A DNA stretch of 64,000 nucleotides from Eunapius fragilis. Taxonomy: Eukaryota; Porifera; Demospongiae; Spongillida; Spongillidae. The position numbers and the translations under genes were made by a program. Every line of letters begins with the position of its first letter. Position 1 is the stretch's first letter. Below the pieces are notes generated by a model. The model searched no databases. It was given only the letters and a program-made list of their open reading frames with translations, and had not been told where the DNA came from. This document shows, in pieces, positions 12,601 through 23,086 of the stretch. Location: NCBI GenBank assembly GCA_963681505.1, contig OY811980.1, forward strand, positions 8,648,955 to 8,712,954, given 5' to 3'.

Positions 12601-15600
12601 CCCAATTGGCGCGATATGTACTATTTATGCCAATTGGGCTAATTGGTTCCACGGGACCAATTGGTGCAATATGTGCCAATAAATTATTGCCAATTGGTTC
12701 CATTGGCCCAATTGGTGCGATATGAACTATTTATGCCAATTGGGCCAATTGGTTCAACAGGCCGAATTGGTGCGGTATGTCCCAATGAATTGATGCCAAT
12801 TGGGCCAATTAGTTCCATCGGCCCAATTGGCGCGATATGCGTAATGAAATGATGCCAATTGGGCCAATTGGTTCTACCGGCCGAATTGGCGCGATATGAA
12901 CAATGTATGCCAATTGGGTCAATTGGTTCCACCGGCCCAATTGGTCCGGTATGTCCCAATGAATTGATGCCAATTGGGCCAATTGGTTCCATGGGCCCAA
13001 TTGGCACAATATGTACAATTTATGCCAATTGGGCCAATTGGTTCCAATGGCCCAATTGGTGCGATATGTCTTAATGAATTGATGCCAATTGGGCCAATTG
13101 GTTCCATGGGCCTAATTGGCGCGACATGTACTATTTATGCCAATTGGGCCACTTGGTTCCACGGGAGCAATTGGTGACATGTCCCATTGAATTGATGCCA
13201 AACGGGCCAATTGGTTCCATCGGCCCAATTGGCGCGATATGAACAATTTATGCCAATTGGGCCAATTGGTTCCACCGTCCCAATTGTTGCAGTATGTCCC
13301 AATGAATTGATGCCAATTGGGCCAATTGGTTCCACCGGCCCAATTGGCGCGAGATGAACTATTTTTGCCAATTGGGCCAATTGGTTCCACGGGCCCAATT
13401 AGTGAGATATGTCCCAATGAATTGATACCAATTAGGCCAATTGGTTCCATCGGCCCAATTGGCGCGATAAGTGCATTTTATGCCAATCGGGCCAATTGGT
13501 TCCAATGGCCCAATTGGTGCGATATATTGATGCCAATTGGGCCAATTGGTTCCACCGGCCCAATTGGCGCGATATGTACTATTTATGCCAATTGGGCCAA
13601 TTGGTTCCACCGGCCCAATTGGTGCGATATGTCCCAATGAATTGATGCCAATTGGGCCAATTGGTTCCATCGGCCCAATTGGCGCGATATATACAATTTA
13701 TGCCAATTGGGCCAATTGGTTCCACCGGCCCAATTGTTGCTTTGTGTCCCTATGAATTGATGCCAATCGGGCCAATTGGTTCCATCGGCCCAATTGGCGC
13801 GATATGTCCTAACGAAATGATGCCAAATGGGCCAATTGGTTCCACCGGCCCAATTGGCGCGATATGAACTATTCATGCCAATTTGGCCAATTGGTTCCAC
13901 GGGCCCAATTGGTGCGATATGTCCCAATGAATTGAGGCGAATTGGGCCGATTGGTTCCATCGGCCCAATTGGCGCGATATGTACAATTTATGCCAATTGG
14001 ACCAATTGGTTCCACCGGCCCAATTGGCGCGGTATGTCCCAATGAATTGATGCCAATTGGGCCAATTGGTTCCATCGGCCCAATTGGCGCGATATGTACT
14101 ATTTATGCCAATTGGGCCAATTGGTTCCACGGGCCCAATTGGTGCGATATGTCCCAATGAATTGATGCCAATTGGGTAAATTGGTTCCATCCGCCCAATT
14201 GGCGCGATAAGTACAATTTATGCCAATTGGGCCAATTGGTACCACCGGCCCAATTGTTGCGGTATGTCCCAATGAATTGATGCCAATTGGGCCAATTGGT
14301 TCCATCGGCCCAATTGGCGCGATATGTCCTGATGAAATGATGCCAATTGGGCCAATTGGTTCCACCGGCCCAATTGGCGCGATATGTACTATTTATGCCA
14401 ATTGGGCCAATTGGTACCACCGGCCCAATTGTTGCGGTATGTCCCAATGAATTGATGCCAATTGGGCCAATTGGTTCCACCGGCCCATTTGGCGCGATAT
14501 GTACTATTTATGCCAATTGGGCCAATTGGTTCCGCGGGCCCAATTGATGTGATATGTCCCAATGAATTGATGCCAATTGGGGCAAATGGTTCCATCGGCC
14601 CAATTGGCGCGATATGTTCTAATGAAATGATGCCAATTGGGCCACTTGGTTCCATTGGCCCATTGGCGCGTTATGTACAATTTGTGCCAATTGGGCCAAT
14701 TGGTTCCACCGGCCCAATTGGTGCGGTATGTCCCAATGAATTGATGCCAATTGGGCCAATTGGTTCCATTGGCCCAATTTGTGCGATATGAACTATTTAT
14801 GCCAATTGGGCGAATTGGTTCAACAGGCCCAATTGGTGCGGTATGTCCCAATGAATAGATGCCAATTGGGCCAATTGGTTCCATCGGCCCAATTGGCGGG
14901 ATATGTTCTAATGAAACGATGCCATTTGGGCCAATTGGTTCCGCCGGCCCAATTGGCGCGATATGTACTGTTTATGCCAATTGGGCCAATTGGTTCCATG
15001 GGCCCAATTGGTGCGAAATGTCCCAATGAATTGACGCCAATTGGGCCAATTGGTACCACCGGCCCAATTGTTGCGGTATGTCCCAATGAATTGATGCCAA
15101 TTGAGCCAATTGGTTCCATCGGCCCAATTGGCGCTATATGTTCTAATGAAATGATGCCAATTGGGCCAATTGGTTCCACCGGCCCATTTGGCGCGATTTG
15201 TACTATTTATGCCAATTGGGCCAATTGGTTCCACGGGCCCAATTTTGGTGTGATATGTCCCAATGAATTGATGCCAATTGGGGCAATTGGTTCCATCGGC
15301 CCAATTGGCGCGATATGTTCTAATGAAATGATAACAATTGGGCCAATTGGTTCCGCCGGCCCAATTGGCGCGATATGTGCTATTTATGCCAATTGGGCCA
15401 ATTGGTTCCACGGGCCCAATTGGTGCGATATGTCCCAATAGATTGATGCCAATTGGGCCACTTGGTTCCATTGGCCCAATTGGCGCGATATGTACAATTT
15501 GTGCCAATTGGGCCAATTGGTTCCACCGGCCCAATTGGTGCGGTATGTCCCAATGAATTGATGCCAATTGGGCCAATTGGTTCCATTGGCCCAATTGGTG

Positions 15601-18195
15601 CGATATGAACTATTTATGCCAATTGGGCGAATTGGTTCAACAGGCCCAATTGGTGCGGAATGTCCCAATGAATAGATGCCAATTGGGCCAATAGGTTCCA
15701 TCGGCCCAATTGGCGGGATATGTTCTAATGAAACGATGCCATTTGGGCCAATTGGTTCCGCCGGCCCAATTGGCGCGATATGTACTGTTTATGCCAATTG
15801 GGCCAATTGGTTCCACGGGCCCAATTGGTGCGATATGTCCCAATGGATTGATGCCAATTGGGCCTCTTGGTTCCATCGGCCCAATTGGCGCGATAAGTAC
15901 AATTTATGCCAATCGGGCCAATTGGTACCACCGGCCCAATTGTTGCGGTATGTCCCAATGAATTGATGCCAATTGTGCCAATTGCATGGTTCCATCGGCC
16001 CAATTGGCGCGATATGTTCTAATGAAATGATACCAATTGGGCCAATTGGTTCCGCCGGCCCAATTGGCGCGATATGTACAATTTATGCCAATTGGGCCAA
16101 TTGGTTCCACGGGCCCAATTGGTGCGATATGTCCCAATGGATTGATGCCAATTGGGCCACTTGGTTCCATCGGCCCAATTGGCGCGATATGTACAATTTA
16201 TGCCAATTGGGCCAATTGGTTCCACCGGCCCAATTGGTGCGGTATGCCCCAATGAATTGATGCCAATTGGGCCAATTGGTTCCACCGGCCCAATTGGCGC
16301 GACATGTACTATTTATGCCAATTGGGCCAATTGGTTCCACGGGCGCGATTGGTGAGATATGTCCCATTGAATTGATGCCAATTGGGCCAATTGGTTCCAT
16401 TGGCCATATTGGTGCGATATGAACTATTTATGCCAATTGGGCCAATTGGTTCCACCGACCCAATTGGCGCGATATGTACTATTTATGCCAATTGGGCTAA
16501 TTGGTTCCACGGGACCAATTGGTGCAATATGTGCCAATAAATTATTGCCAATTGGTTCCATTGGCCCAATTGGTGCGATATGAACTATTTATGCCAATTG
16601 GGCCAATTGGTTCAACAGGCCGAATTGGTGCGGTATGTCCCAATGAATTGATGCCAATTGGGCCAATTAGTTCCATCGGCCCAATTGGCGCGATATGCGT
16701 AATGAAATGATGCCAATTGGGCCAATTGGTTCTACCGGCCGAATTGGCGCGATATGAACAATGTATGCCAATTGGGTCAATTGGTTCCACCGGCCCAATT
16801 GGTCCGGTATGTCCCAATGAATTGATGCCAATTGGGCCAATTGGTTCCATGGGCCCAATTGGCGCAATATGTACAATTTATGCCAATTGGGCCAATTGGT
16901 TCCAATGGCCCAATTGGTGCGATATGTCTTAATGAATTGATGCCAATTGGGCCAATTGGTTCCATGGGCCTAATTGGCGCGACATGTACTATTTATGCCA
17001 ATTGGGCCACTTGGTTCCACGGGAGCAATTGGTGACATGTCCCATTGAATTGATGCCAAACGGGCCAATTGGTTCCATCGGCCCAATTGGCGCGATATGA
17101 ACAATTTATGCCAATTGGGCCAATTGGTTCCACCGTCCCAATTGTTGCAGTATGTCCCAATGAATTGATGCCAATTGGGCCAATTGGTTCCACCGGCCCA
17201 ATTGGCGCGAGATGAACTATTTTTGCCAATTGGGCCAATTGGTTCCACGGGCCCAATTAGTCAGATATGTCCCAATGAATTGATACCAATTAGGCCAATT
17301 GGTTCCATCGGCCCAATTGGCGCGATAAGTGCATTTTATGCCAATCGGGCCAATTGGTTCCAATGGCCCAATTGGTGCGATATATTGATGCCAATTGGGC
17401 CAATTGGTTCCACCGGCCCAATTGGCGCGATATGTACTATTTATGCCAATTGGGCCAATTGGTTCCACCGGCCCAATTGGTGCGATATGTCCCAATGAAT
17501 TGATGCCAATTGGGCCAATTGGTTCCATCGGCCCAATTGGCGCGATATATACAATTTATGCCAATTGGGCCAATTGGTTCCATCGGCCCAATTGGCGCGA
17601 TATGTCCTAACGAAATGATGCCAAATGGGCCAATTGGTTCCACCGGCCCAATTAGCGCGATATGAACTATTCATGCCAATTTGGCCAATTGGTTCCACGG
17701 GCCCAATTGGTGCGATATGTCCCAATGAATTGAGGCGAATTGGGCCGATTGGTTCCATCGGCCCAATTGGCGCGATATGTACAATTTATGCCAATTGGAC
17801 CAATTGGTTCCACCGGCCCAATTGGCGCGGTATGTCCCAATGAATTGATGCCAATTGGGCCAATTGGTTCCATCGGCCCAATTGGCGCGATATGTACTAT
17901 TTATGCCAATTGGGCCAATTGGTTCCACGGGCCCAATTGGTGCGATATGTCCCAATGAATTGATGCCAATTGGGTAAATTGGTTCCATCCGCCCAATTGG
18001 CGCGATAAGTACAATTTATGCCAATTGGGCCAATTGGTACCACCGGCCCAATTGTTGCGGTATGTCCCAATGAATTGATGCCAATTGGGCCAATTGGTTC
18101 CATCGGCCCAATTGGCGCGATATGTCCTGATGAAATGATGCCAATTGGGCCAATTGGTTCCACCGGCCCAATTGGCGCGATATGTACTATTTATG
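9690..18195 (+). repeat. 3858-bp higher-order repeat of family B, 2.2 copies
   Basis: Copy 1 is about 9690-13547, copy 2 about 13548-17405, and a partial copy 3 about 17406-18195. Landmarks are offset by exactly 3858 bp (9679/13537, 10489/14347, 11480/15338, 12643/16501, 13537/17395). Copy 3 has lost one 60-bp monomer, the one with GTTGCTTTGTGTCCC at 13736-13750, so its later landmarks are offset by 3798 bp. Only a handful of base differences were noticed between copies 1 and 2, for example GCGGTATGTCCC near 11797 against GCGGAATGTCCC near 15655, which implies a recent amplification. An older 1214-bp duplication also links 9275-9583 with 10489-10797. Confidence 0.9.
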
Positions 18196-18480
18196 CCAAT
18201 TGCGCCAATTGGTTTCACGGGCCCAATTGGTGTGATATGTCCCAATGAATTGATGCCAATTGGGGCAATTGGTTCCATCGGCCCAATTGGCGCGATATGT
18301 CCTGATGAAATGATGCCAATTGGGCCAATTGGTTCCACCGGCCCAATTGGCGCGATATGTACTATTTATGCCAATTGGGCCAATTGGTTCCACGGGCCCA
18401 ATTGGTGTGATATGTCCCAATGAATTGATGCCAATTGGGGCAATTGGTTCCATCGGCCCAATTGGCGCGATTTGTTTTGA

Positions 18481-18517
18481 TGAAATGATACCAATTGGGC
18501 CAATTGGTATCATTTCA
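18481..18517. repeat. 37-bp perfect palindrome at the B/C junction
   Basis: An 18-base arm TGAAATGATACCAATTGG, a central G, and the exact reverse complement CCAATTGGTATCATTTCA. The left half is ordinary B sequence (TGAAATGATACCAATT). The right half reads the same B spacer in reverse, so B appears folded back on itself exactly where it ends. Confidence 0.9.
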
Positions 18518-18518
18518 A

Positions 18519-18555
18519 GTGCACAAATCCGTCGCGCTGCGACGGATTGGTGCAC
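18519..18555. repeat. Inverted repeat of C sequence at the B/C junction
   Basis: Arms at 18519-18535 and 18539-18555 flank the loop GCT. The left arm GTGCACAAATCCGTCGC is the reverse complement of GCGACGGATTGGTGCAC with one mismatch. The right arm is normal family C sequence; the left arm is a short inverted piece of C. It starts two bases after the 37-bp B palindrome. Confidence 0.9.
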
Positions 18556-18988
18556 TTATGCGGGATCTATCTGTAGCAATTTGGCACAATTTGGCGCGTT
18601 GCGACGGATTGCAGCATTTTCGCTGAACCAATCTGTAACAATTCGGCGCGCTACAACGGATTGCTGCACTATCGCTGGATTAATCTGCAACAATTCGGGG
18701 CAATTCGGCGCGCTGAGACCGATTGTTTCACTATGGCGGGATCAATCTGCTACAATTAGGCGCAATTCGGTTCGCTGAGACGGATTGCTGCACTATTGCG
18801 GGATCAATCTGCAATATGTTATTCTGCACAATTCGGCGCGCTGCGACCGATTGCTGCACTTTCACGGCTTCAATCTGCAACTATTCAGCGCAATTCGGCG
18901 CGCTGCGACGGATTCCTGCACTTTCGCATGATCAATCTGTAACAATTCGGGGCAATTCGGCGCGCCGAGACCGATTGCTTAGTGGTAG
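18519..18988 (+). repeat. Satellite family C, first block
   Basis: The monomer is about 62 bp. Its core runs GCGCTGCGACGGATTGCTGC, ACTTTCGCGGGATCAATCTG, then (T/C)AACAATTCGGCGCAATTCGGC. A 51-bp short form lacks one GCGCAATTCGG. The block ends in the variant GAGACCGATTGCT followed by TTAGTGGTAG, which is the first few bases of a family D array, where island 1 begins. No gene is seen. Confidence 0.9.
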
Positions 18989-19981
18989 CACAGCGATTCG
19001 ATTGCCCTGCCGCGGGCCCGTAAGGTCACGTAAATTCATTTGTAACCCTGACGTTACGGATTACGTTGTCATCAGGCGTACGTACCCCGCGTTCGGACCG
19101 ATTACTCACGGGAATAGGATTACGGTCGTAATCTTCATCCGTGTGTTTGCGCGTGAGTACGTGAGCAACATCCGCAAGACTACGTTATTACACCGTGATT
19201 TCATCCCCGTTCCCACGATAATGACTCGTTCCCAGTAGTAACATGCATTAATAAATTACCCAGCAATTTCTTTCAAATATAATTTAATAACGTTTTACAT
19301 ATGCATGTACAGAGGGGAATATAGCGATTTTACAAGTAGAGCCAATTGATGAGACCATGGCAGAAGCCTCTTCCACCCTGGCTGCATATGCCTAGCCAAA
19401 TAGAGCACTAAAACACACGGATGCTGAACGATCTGCTCTACCTGGTATAATGAATACTCCTTCATGATGCGCTTGATCCCGCCGCCTGCATGCACGCAGC
19501 TAGAGAGGCCTTAACTTTTGTATACGTAGGGATCGCTTGGCACGCCTAGCTGAATCGTCACCTATTAGGGTCGATACAGGGTTAAATTTTAAAATTCACC
19601 AACAGCACTAACTTTTATACAAACCTCCTCTTTATCGATGTTCTTCTATTCAATCCTGGTAAGAAACGCTAGGTGTGAAAGAAAAAGCAATCCACCGCAG
19701 AGGGGCGCTGTAAAAATCTGCCTGTGAAGAAGCCGCTAACCTTCAAGGATCAGTGTAGTTTTCCTCAACTGGGGTTACACAATTGTAGGACCTGCAAGGC
19801 ATATGACACGCGGGGTAAAACAAAAAACCTCATCGTGTTGGTGTCACACCTTGTTTGACTTGTTTGTTTCAGAGCCTTACTAGAAAACACTTACCTATGT
19901 CGAGCGCAATATTTATCAGTACGCAGCGCAACATGCACCCTTTAAACGAAGTGTGCAACTTACCAGTACGTCGTAGAATGA

Positions 19982-20086
19982 ATGGCTACCAGCAGCAAAC
20001 GTACGCGTGTAAAACGTGCCCCTCCTGAGGCCTGCAAAAAATGTAAAAGGCAGAATACGTACGCTGGGTTTTCTATCTCACCATAG
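19982..20086 (+). CDS. Doubtful 34-codon ORF inside island 1
   Basis: The ATG at 19982 opens a 34-residue frame ending at TAG 20084-20086. The peptide is strongly basic (KRTRVKR near residues 6-12) and has a CxxC pair (residues 18 and 21), vaguely like a nuclear or zinc-binding N-terminus. I recognise no family. It lies in the right half of the putative transposon, just upstream of another small ORF in a different frame, so the two could be remnants of one gene broken by a frameshift or intron. Coding is not demonstrated. Confidence 0.12.
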   Translation: MATSSKRTRVKRAPPEACKKCKRQNTYAGFSISP

Positions 20087-20106
20087 TTTTGTATAGAACA
20101 CGGAAC

Positions 20107-20277
20107 ATGTCTCGAAACAGCCATTTTGCCAAAAAGGTCATCTACAAGCGGAAACGAAAATATAACAGAATCACCAGGGCACTTTGTGAGCATTTAGAAC
20201 AATTAGAGGGTATTGAATGGGCGTTGCGTATATTTGAGTCTGAGTACGAGGCCCATTTTGGTTTGCGATGCCCGTAA
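20107..20277 (+). CDS. Doubtful 56-codon ORF inside island 1
   Basis: The first ATG in this frame is at 20107 and the stop is at 20275-20277. The product begins MSRNSHFAKKVIYKRKRKYN and continues with a predicted amphipathic stretch (ALCEHLEQLEGIEWALRIFE). Composition is unlike the surrounding low-complexity frames, so it could be a relic exon of a transposon gene, but no domain is recognised and it is short enough to arise by chance. It ends 82 bp before the right terminus of the element. Confidence 0.15.
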   Translation: MSRNSHFAKKVIYKRKRKYNRITRALCEHLEQLEGIEWALRIFESEYEAHFGLRCP

Positions 20278-20359
20278 ACATTCGTTACGTGAACTCCCCG
20301 TTGGTCTCATAAAATACGTGATACGTAGTCGTACGCAATCAGACGCCTGAATTGCTGTG

Positions 20360-20738
20360 TAGTGGGATTGGTAGTGGTAGTGGTAGTGGGATTGGTAGTG
20401 GGATTGGTAGTGGTAGTGGTAAGGGCAGTTGGATTGGTAGTGGGATTGGTAATGGTAGTGGTAGTGGTAGTGGGATTGGTAGAGATAGTGATAGAGGAAG
20501 TGGGATTGGTAGTGGTAATAGGAGTGGGATTGGTAGTGGGATTAGTAGTGGTAGTGGTAGAGGTAGTAGGATTGGTTGTGGTAGTGGTAGTGGTAGTGGG
20601 ATTGGTAGTGGGATTGGTATTGAGATTGGTAGTAGCAGTGGTAGTGGTAGTGGGATTGGTAGTGGGAGTGGTAGTGGGATTGGTAGTGGTAGAGGTAGTG
20701 AGATTGGTATTGAGATTGGTAGTGGTAGTGGTAGTGGT
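20360..20738 (-). repeat. Satellite family D, G-rich on + strand, block 1
   Basis: A mixture of 12-bp GGGATTGGTAGT and 6-bp GGTAGT units, with sporadic GAGATT, GGTATT and GGTAAT variants. The + strand has almost no C. Strand is set to minus because the C-rich reading (ACTACCAATCCC) is taken as the reference. The block matches 22616-22975 (offset about 2240 bp), sharing variants such as GGTAAGGG, AGAGATAGTG and GGTAATAGGAGTGGG. Units are multiples of three, so several frames stay open without coding. Confidence 0.9.
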
Positions 20739-20848
20739 TCAATCTGCAAAAATTCAGCACAATTCGGCGCGCTGCGACGGATGCCTGTACTTTCGCAGGA
20801 ACAATCTGTAACAATTCGGGGCAATTCGGCGCATCGAGACCGATAGCC
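20739..20848 (+). repeat. Family C insert between D blocks
   Basis: About two C monomers. They enter abruptly from GGTAGTGG at TTCAATCTGCAAAAATTC and leave in GAGACCGATAGCC followed by TAGTGGTAGTGGG. A closely similar insert is at 22976-23086, so the C-D combination was duplicated as one block. Confidence 0.85.
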
Positions 20849-22195
20849 TAGTGGTAGTGGGATTGGTAGTGGTAGTGGTAGTGGGATTGGTAGTGGGATT
20901 GGTAGTGGTAGTGGTAGTGGTAGTGGGATTGGTAGTGGTAGTGGTAGTGGTTGTGGGATTGGTAGTGGATTGGTAGAGGGATTGGTAGTGGGATTGGTAG
21001 TTTTAGTGGTAGTGGGATTGATAGTGGTAGTGGAAGAGGTAGTGGGATTGGTAGTGGGATGGGTAGTGGTAGTGGTAGTGGTAGTGGGATTGGTAGTGGG
21101 ATTGGTAGTGGTAATTTTAGTGGTAGTGGGATCGGTAGTGGGATTTGTACTGGTAGTGGTATTGGGATTGGTAGTGGTAGTGGTAGTGGGATTGGTAGTG
21201 GTAGTGGTAGTGGTAGTGGGATTGTTAGTGGGATTGGTAGTGGGATTGGTTGTGGTAGTGGGATTGGTAGTGGGATTGGTAGTGGGATTGGTAGTGGGAT
21301 TGGTAGTGGGATTGGTAGTGGTAGTGGTTGAGGTAGTGGGATTGGTAGTGGGATTGGTAGTGGGATTGGTAGTGGTAGTGGGATTGGTAGTGGGATTGGT
21401 AGTGGGATTGGTAGTGGGACTGGTAGCGGTAGTGGTAGTGGTAGTGGGATTGTTAGTGGGATTGGTAGTGGGATTGGTAGTGGGATTGGTAGTGGTAGTG
21501 GTAGTGGTAGTGGGATTGTTAGTGGGATTGGTAGTGGGATTGGTAGTGGAAATTGTAGTGGTCGTGGGATTAGTAGTGGGATTGGTAGTGGTAGTGGGAT
21601 TGGTAGTGGGATTGGTAGTGGGATTGGTAGTGGGATTGGTAGTGGTAGTGGGATTGGTAGTGGTAGTGGTAGAGGTAGTGGGATTGGTAGTGGGATTGGT
21701 AGTGGTAGTTGTAGTGGTAGTGGGATTGGTAGTGGGATTGGTAGTGGGATTGGTAGTGGGATTGGTAGTGGTAATTGTAGTGGTAGTGGTATCGGTAGTG
21801 GGATTTGTAGTGGTAGTGGTAGTCGGATTGGTAGTGGTAGTGGTAGAGGGATTGTTAGTGGGATTGGTAGTGGGATTGGTAGTGGAAATTGTAGTGGTCG
21901 TGGGATTGGTAGGGGACTTGGTAGTGGTAGTGGTAGATCGATTGCTAGTGGTAGTGGTAGTGGGATTGGTAGTGGGATTGGTAGTGGTAGCGGTAATGGG
22001 ATTGGTAGTGGGATTGGTAGTGGTAATTATAGTGGTAGTGGGATAAGTAGTGGGATTGGTATTGGTAGTGGTAGTGGGATTGGAAGTGGTAGTGGTAGTG
22101 GGATTTGCCGCGGTATTGGTAGTGGAATTGGTTGTGGGTTTGTTTGTGGTAGTGGTAGTGGTAGTGGGATTGGTAGTGGTATTTGAAGTGGGATT
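20849..22195 (-). repeat. Satellite family D, G-rich on + strand, block 2
   Basis: About 1.35 kb of GGGATTGGTAGT and GGTAGT units. Rare variants mark internal duplications, for example GGAAATTGTAGTGGTCGTGGG near 21548 and 21889 and again near 23947 and 24218. The 3' edge reads GAAGTGGGATTGCAGGATC as it passes into family C. No gene is seen. Confidence 0.9.
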
Positions 22196-22615
22196 GCAGG
22201 ATCTATCTGTAACAATTCAGCGCAATTCGGCGCGCTGCGACGGATTGGTGCACTTTTGCGGGATTTATCTGTAACAATTTGGCGCAATTTGGCGCGCTGC
22301 GACGGATTGCAGCACTTTCGCGGAACCAATCTGTAACAATTCGGCGCGCTACAACGGATTGCTGCACTATCGCTGGATCAATCTGCAACAATTCGGGGCA
22401 ATTCGGCGCGCTGAGACCGATTGCTTCACTATGGCGGGATTAATCTGCAACAATTAGGCGCAATTCGGCACGCTGAGACGGATTGCTGCACTTTTGCGGG
22501 ATCAATCTGCAATATGTTACTTGGCACAATTCGGTGCGCTGCGACCGATTGATGCACTTTCGCTGGATCAATCTGATACAATTCGGGGCAATTCGGCGCG
22601 CCGAGACCGATTGCT
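22196..22615 (+). repeat. Satellite family C, block 3
   Basis: Six to seven C monomers, long and short forms mixed. The order of variants (TTTGCGGGAT, then CGCGGAACC, CTATCGCTGG and ACTATGGCGGG) repeats at 24325-24640 and resembles 18519-18780. It ends in GAGACCGATTGCT then TAGTGGTAG, the same C-to-D switch point used at 18981, 20849 and 23087. Confidence 0.9.
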
Positions 22616-22975
22616 TAGTGGTAGTGGGATTGGTAGTGGGATTGGTAGTGGTAGTGGTAAGGGTAGTGGGATTGGTAGTGGGATAGGTAATGGTAGTGGT
22701 AGTGGTAGTGGGATTGTTAGAGATAGTGGTAGAGTTAGTGGGATTGGTAGTGGTAATAGGAGTGGGATTGGTAGTGGGATTAGTAGTGGTAGTGGTAGAG
22801 GTAGTGGGATTGGTTGTGGTAGTGGTAGTGGTAGTGGGATTGGTAGTGGGATTGGTATTGAGATTGGTAGTACTAGTGGTAGTGGTAGTGGGATTGGTAG
22901 TGGGAGTGGTAGTGGGATTGGTAGTGGTAGAGGTAGTGAGATTGGTATTGAGATTGGTAGTGGTAGTGGTAGTGG
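22616..22975 (-). repeat. Satellite family D, G-rich on + strand, block 3
   Basis: A duplicate of 20360-20738. Its left edge is the uninterrupted version of the site into which island 1 inserted, and so serves as the empty-site reference. Confidence 0.9.
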
Positions 22976-23086
22976 TTCAATCTGCAAAAATTCAACACAA
23001 TTCGGCGCGCTGCGATGGATGCCTGTACTTTCGCAGGATCAATCTGTAACAATTCGGGGCAATTCGGCGCACCGAGACCGATTGCT
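22976..23086 (+). repeat. Family C insert, second copy
   Basis: A duplicate of 20739-20848 with few differences (AACACAATTCGG for AGCACAATTCGG, GATGGATG for GACGGATG). Confidence 0.85.

Larger units (their letters stand above)
9148..18518 (+). repeat. Satellite family B, 55/60-bp palindrome-rich array
   Basis: Two monomer types alternate to give a 115-bp dimer. The 55-bp type ends GATATGTACTATTTATG. The 60-bp type ends GTCCCAATGAATTGATG or TCTAATGAAATGATG. Both share the 17-bp inverted repeat CCAATTGGGCCAATTGG, then a GGTTCCA(C/T)CGG spacer and GGCCCAATTGGCGCG. Each monomer therefore carries three CAATTG cores and several CCAAT/ATTGG pentamers. The self-complementary content explains why both strands stay open over hundreds of bases with similar conceptual 'GPIGSTGPIG' peptides. 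Near the end (18145-18480) the order becomes 55+60+60, giving a 175-bp unit. No gene is seen. Confidence 0.95.
18989..20359. mobile_element. 1371-bp non-autonomous TIR DNA transposon (CACTA-like)
   Basis: The left end CACAGCGATTC (18989-18999) and right end GAATTGCTGTG (20349-20359) are inverted repeats matching at 10 of 11 positions. The flanks are TAG at 18986-18988 and TAG at 20360-20362, a 3-bp target duplication. Joining the flanks gives GATTGCTTAGTGGTAGTGGG, exactly the uninterrupted sequence at about 22610-22629, a paralogous empty site. Termini starting CAC plus a 3-bp duplication fit the EnSpm/CACTA superfamily. TACGT/ACGTA-type motifs are dense near both ends (19030-19190 and 20310-20340), like the subterminal repeats of that group. 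No transposase is recognisable, so this would be a non-autonomous element. Insertion is well supported; superfamily assignment is tentative. Confidence 0.75.
18986..20362. other. TAG target-site duplication flanking island 1
   Basis: TAG occurs at 18986-18988 directly before CACAGCGATTC and at 20360-20362 directly after GAATTGCTGTG. Both copies lie within TAGTGG-type family D sequence. Because D is rich in TAG, chance is possible, but the exact match to the uninterrupted paralogue at about 22615-22630 supports a real duplication. Confidence 0.65.

Noticed and set aside
19295-20193. Minus-strand frames of 66 and 77 codons in island 1
   Set aside because: Short, unrelated to any family I know, and in conflict with the plus-strand frames; no supporting signals.
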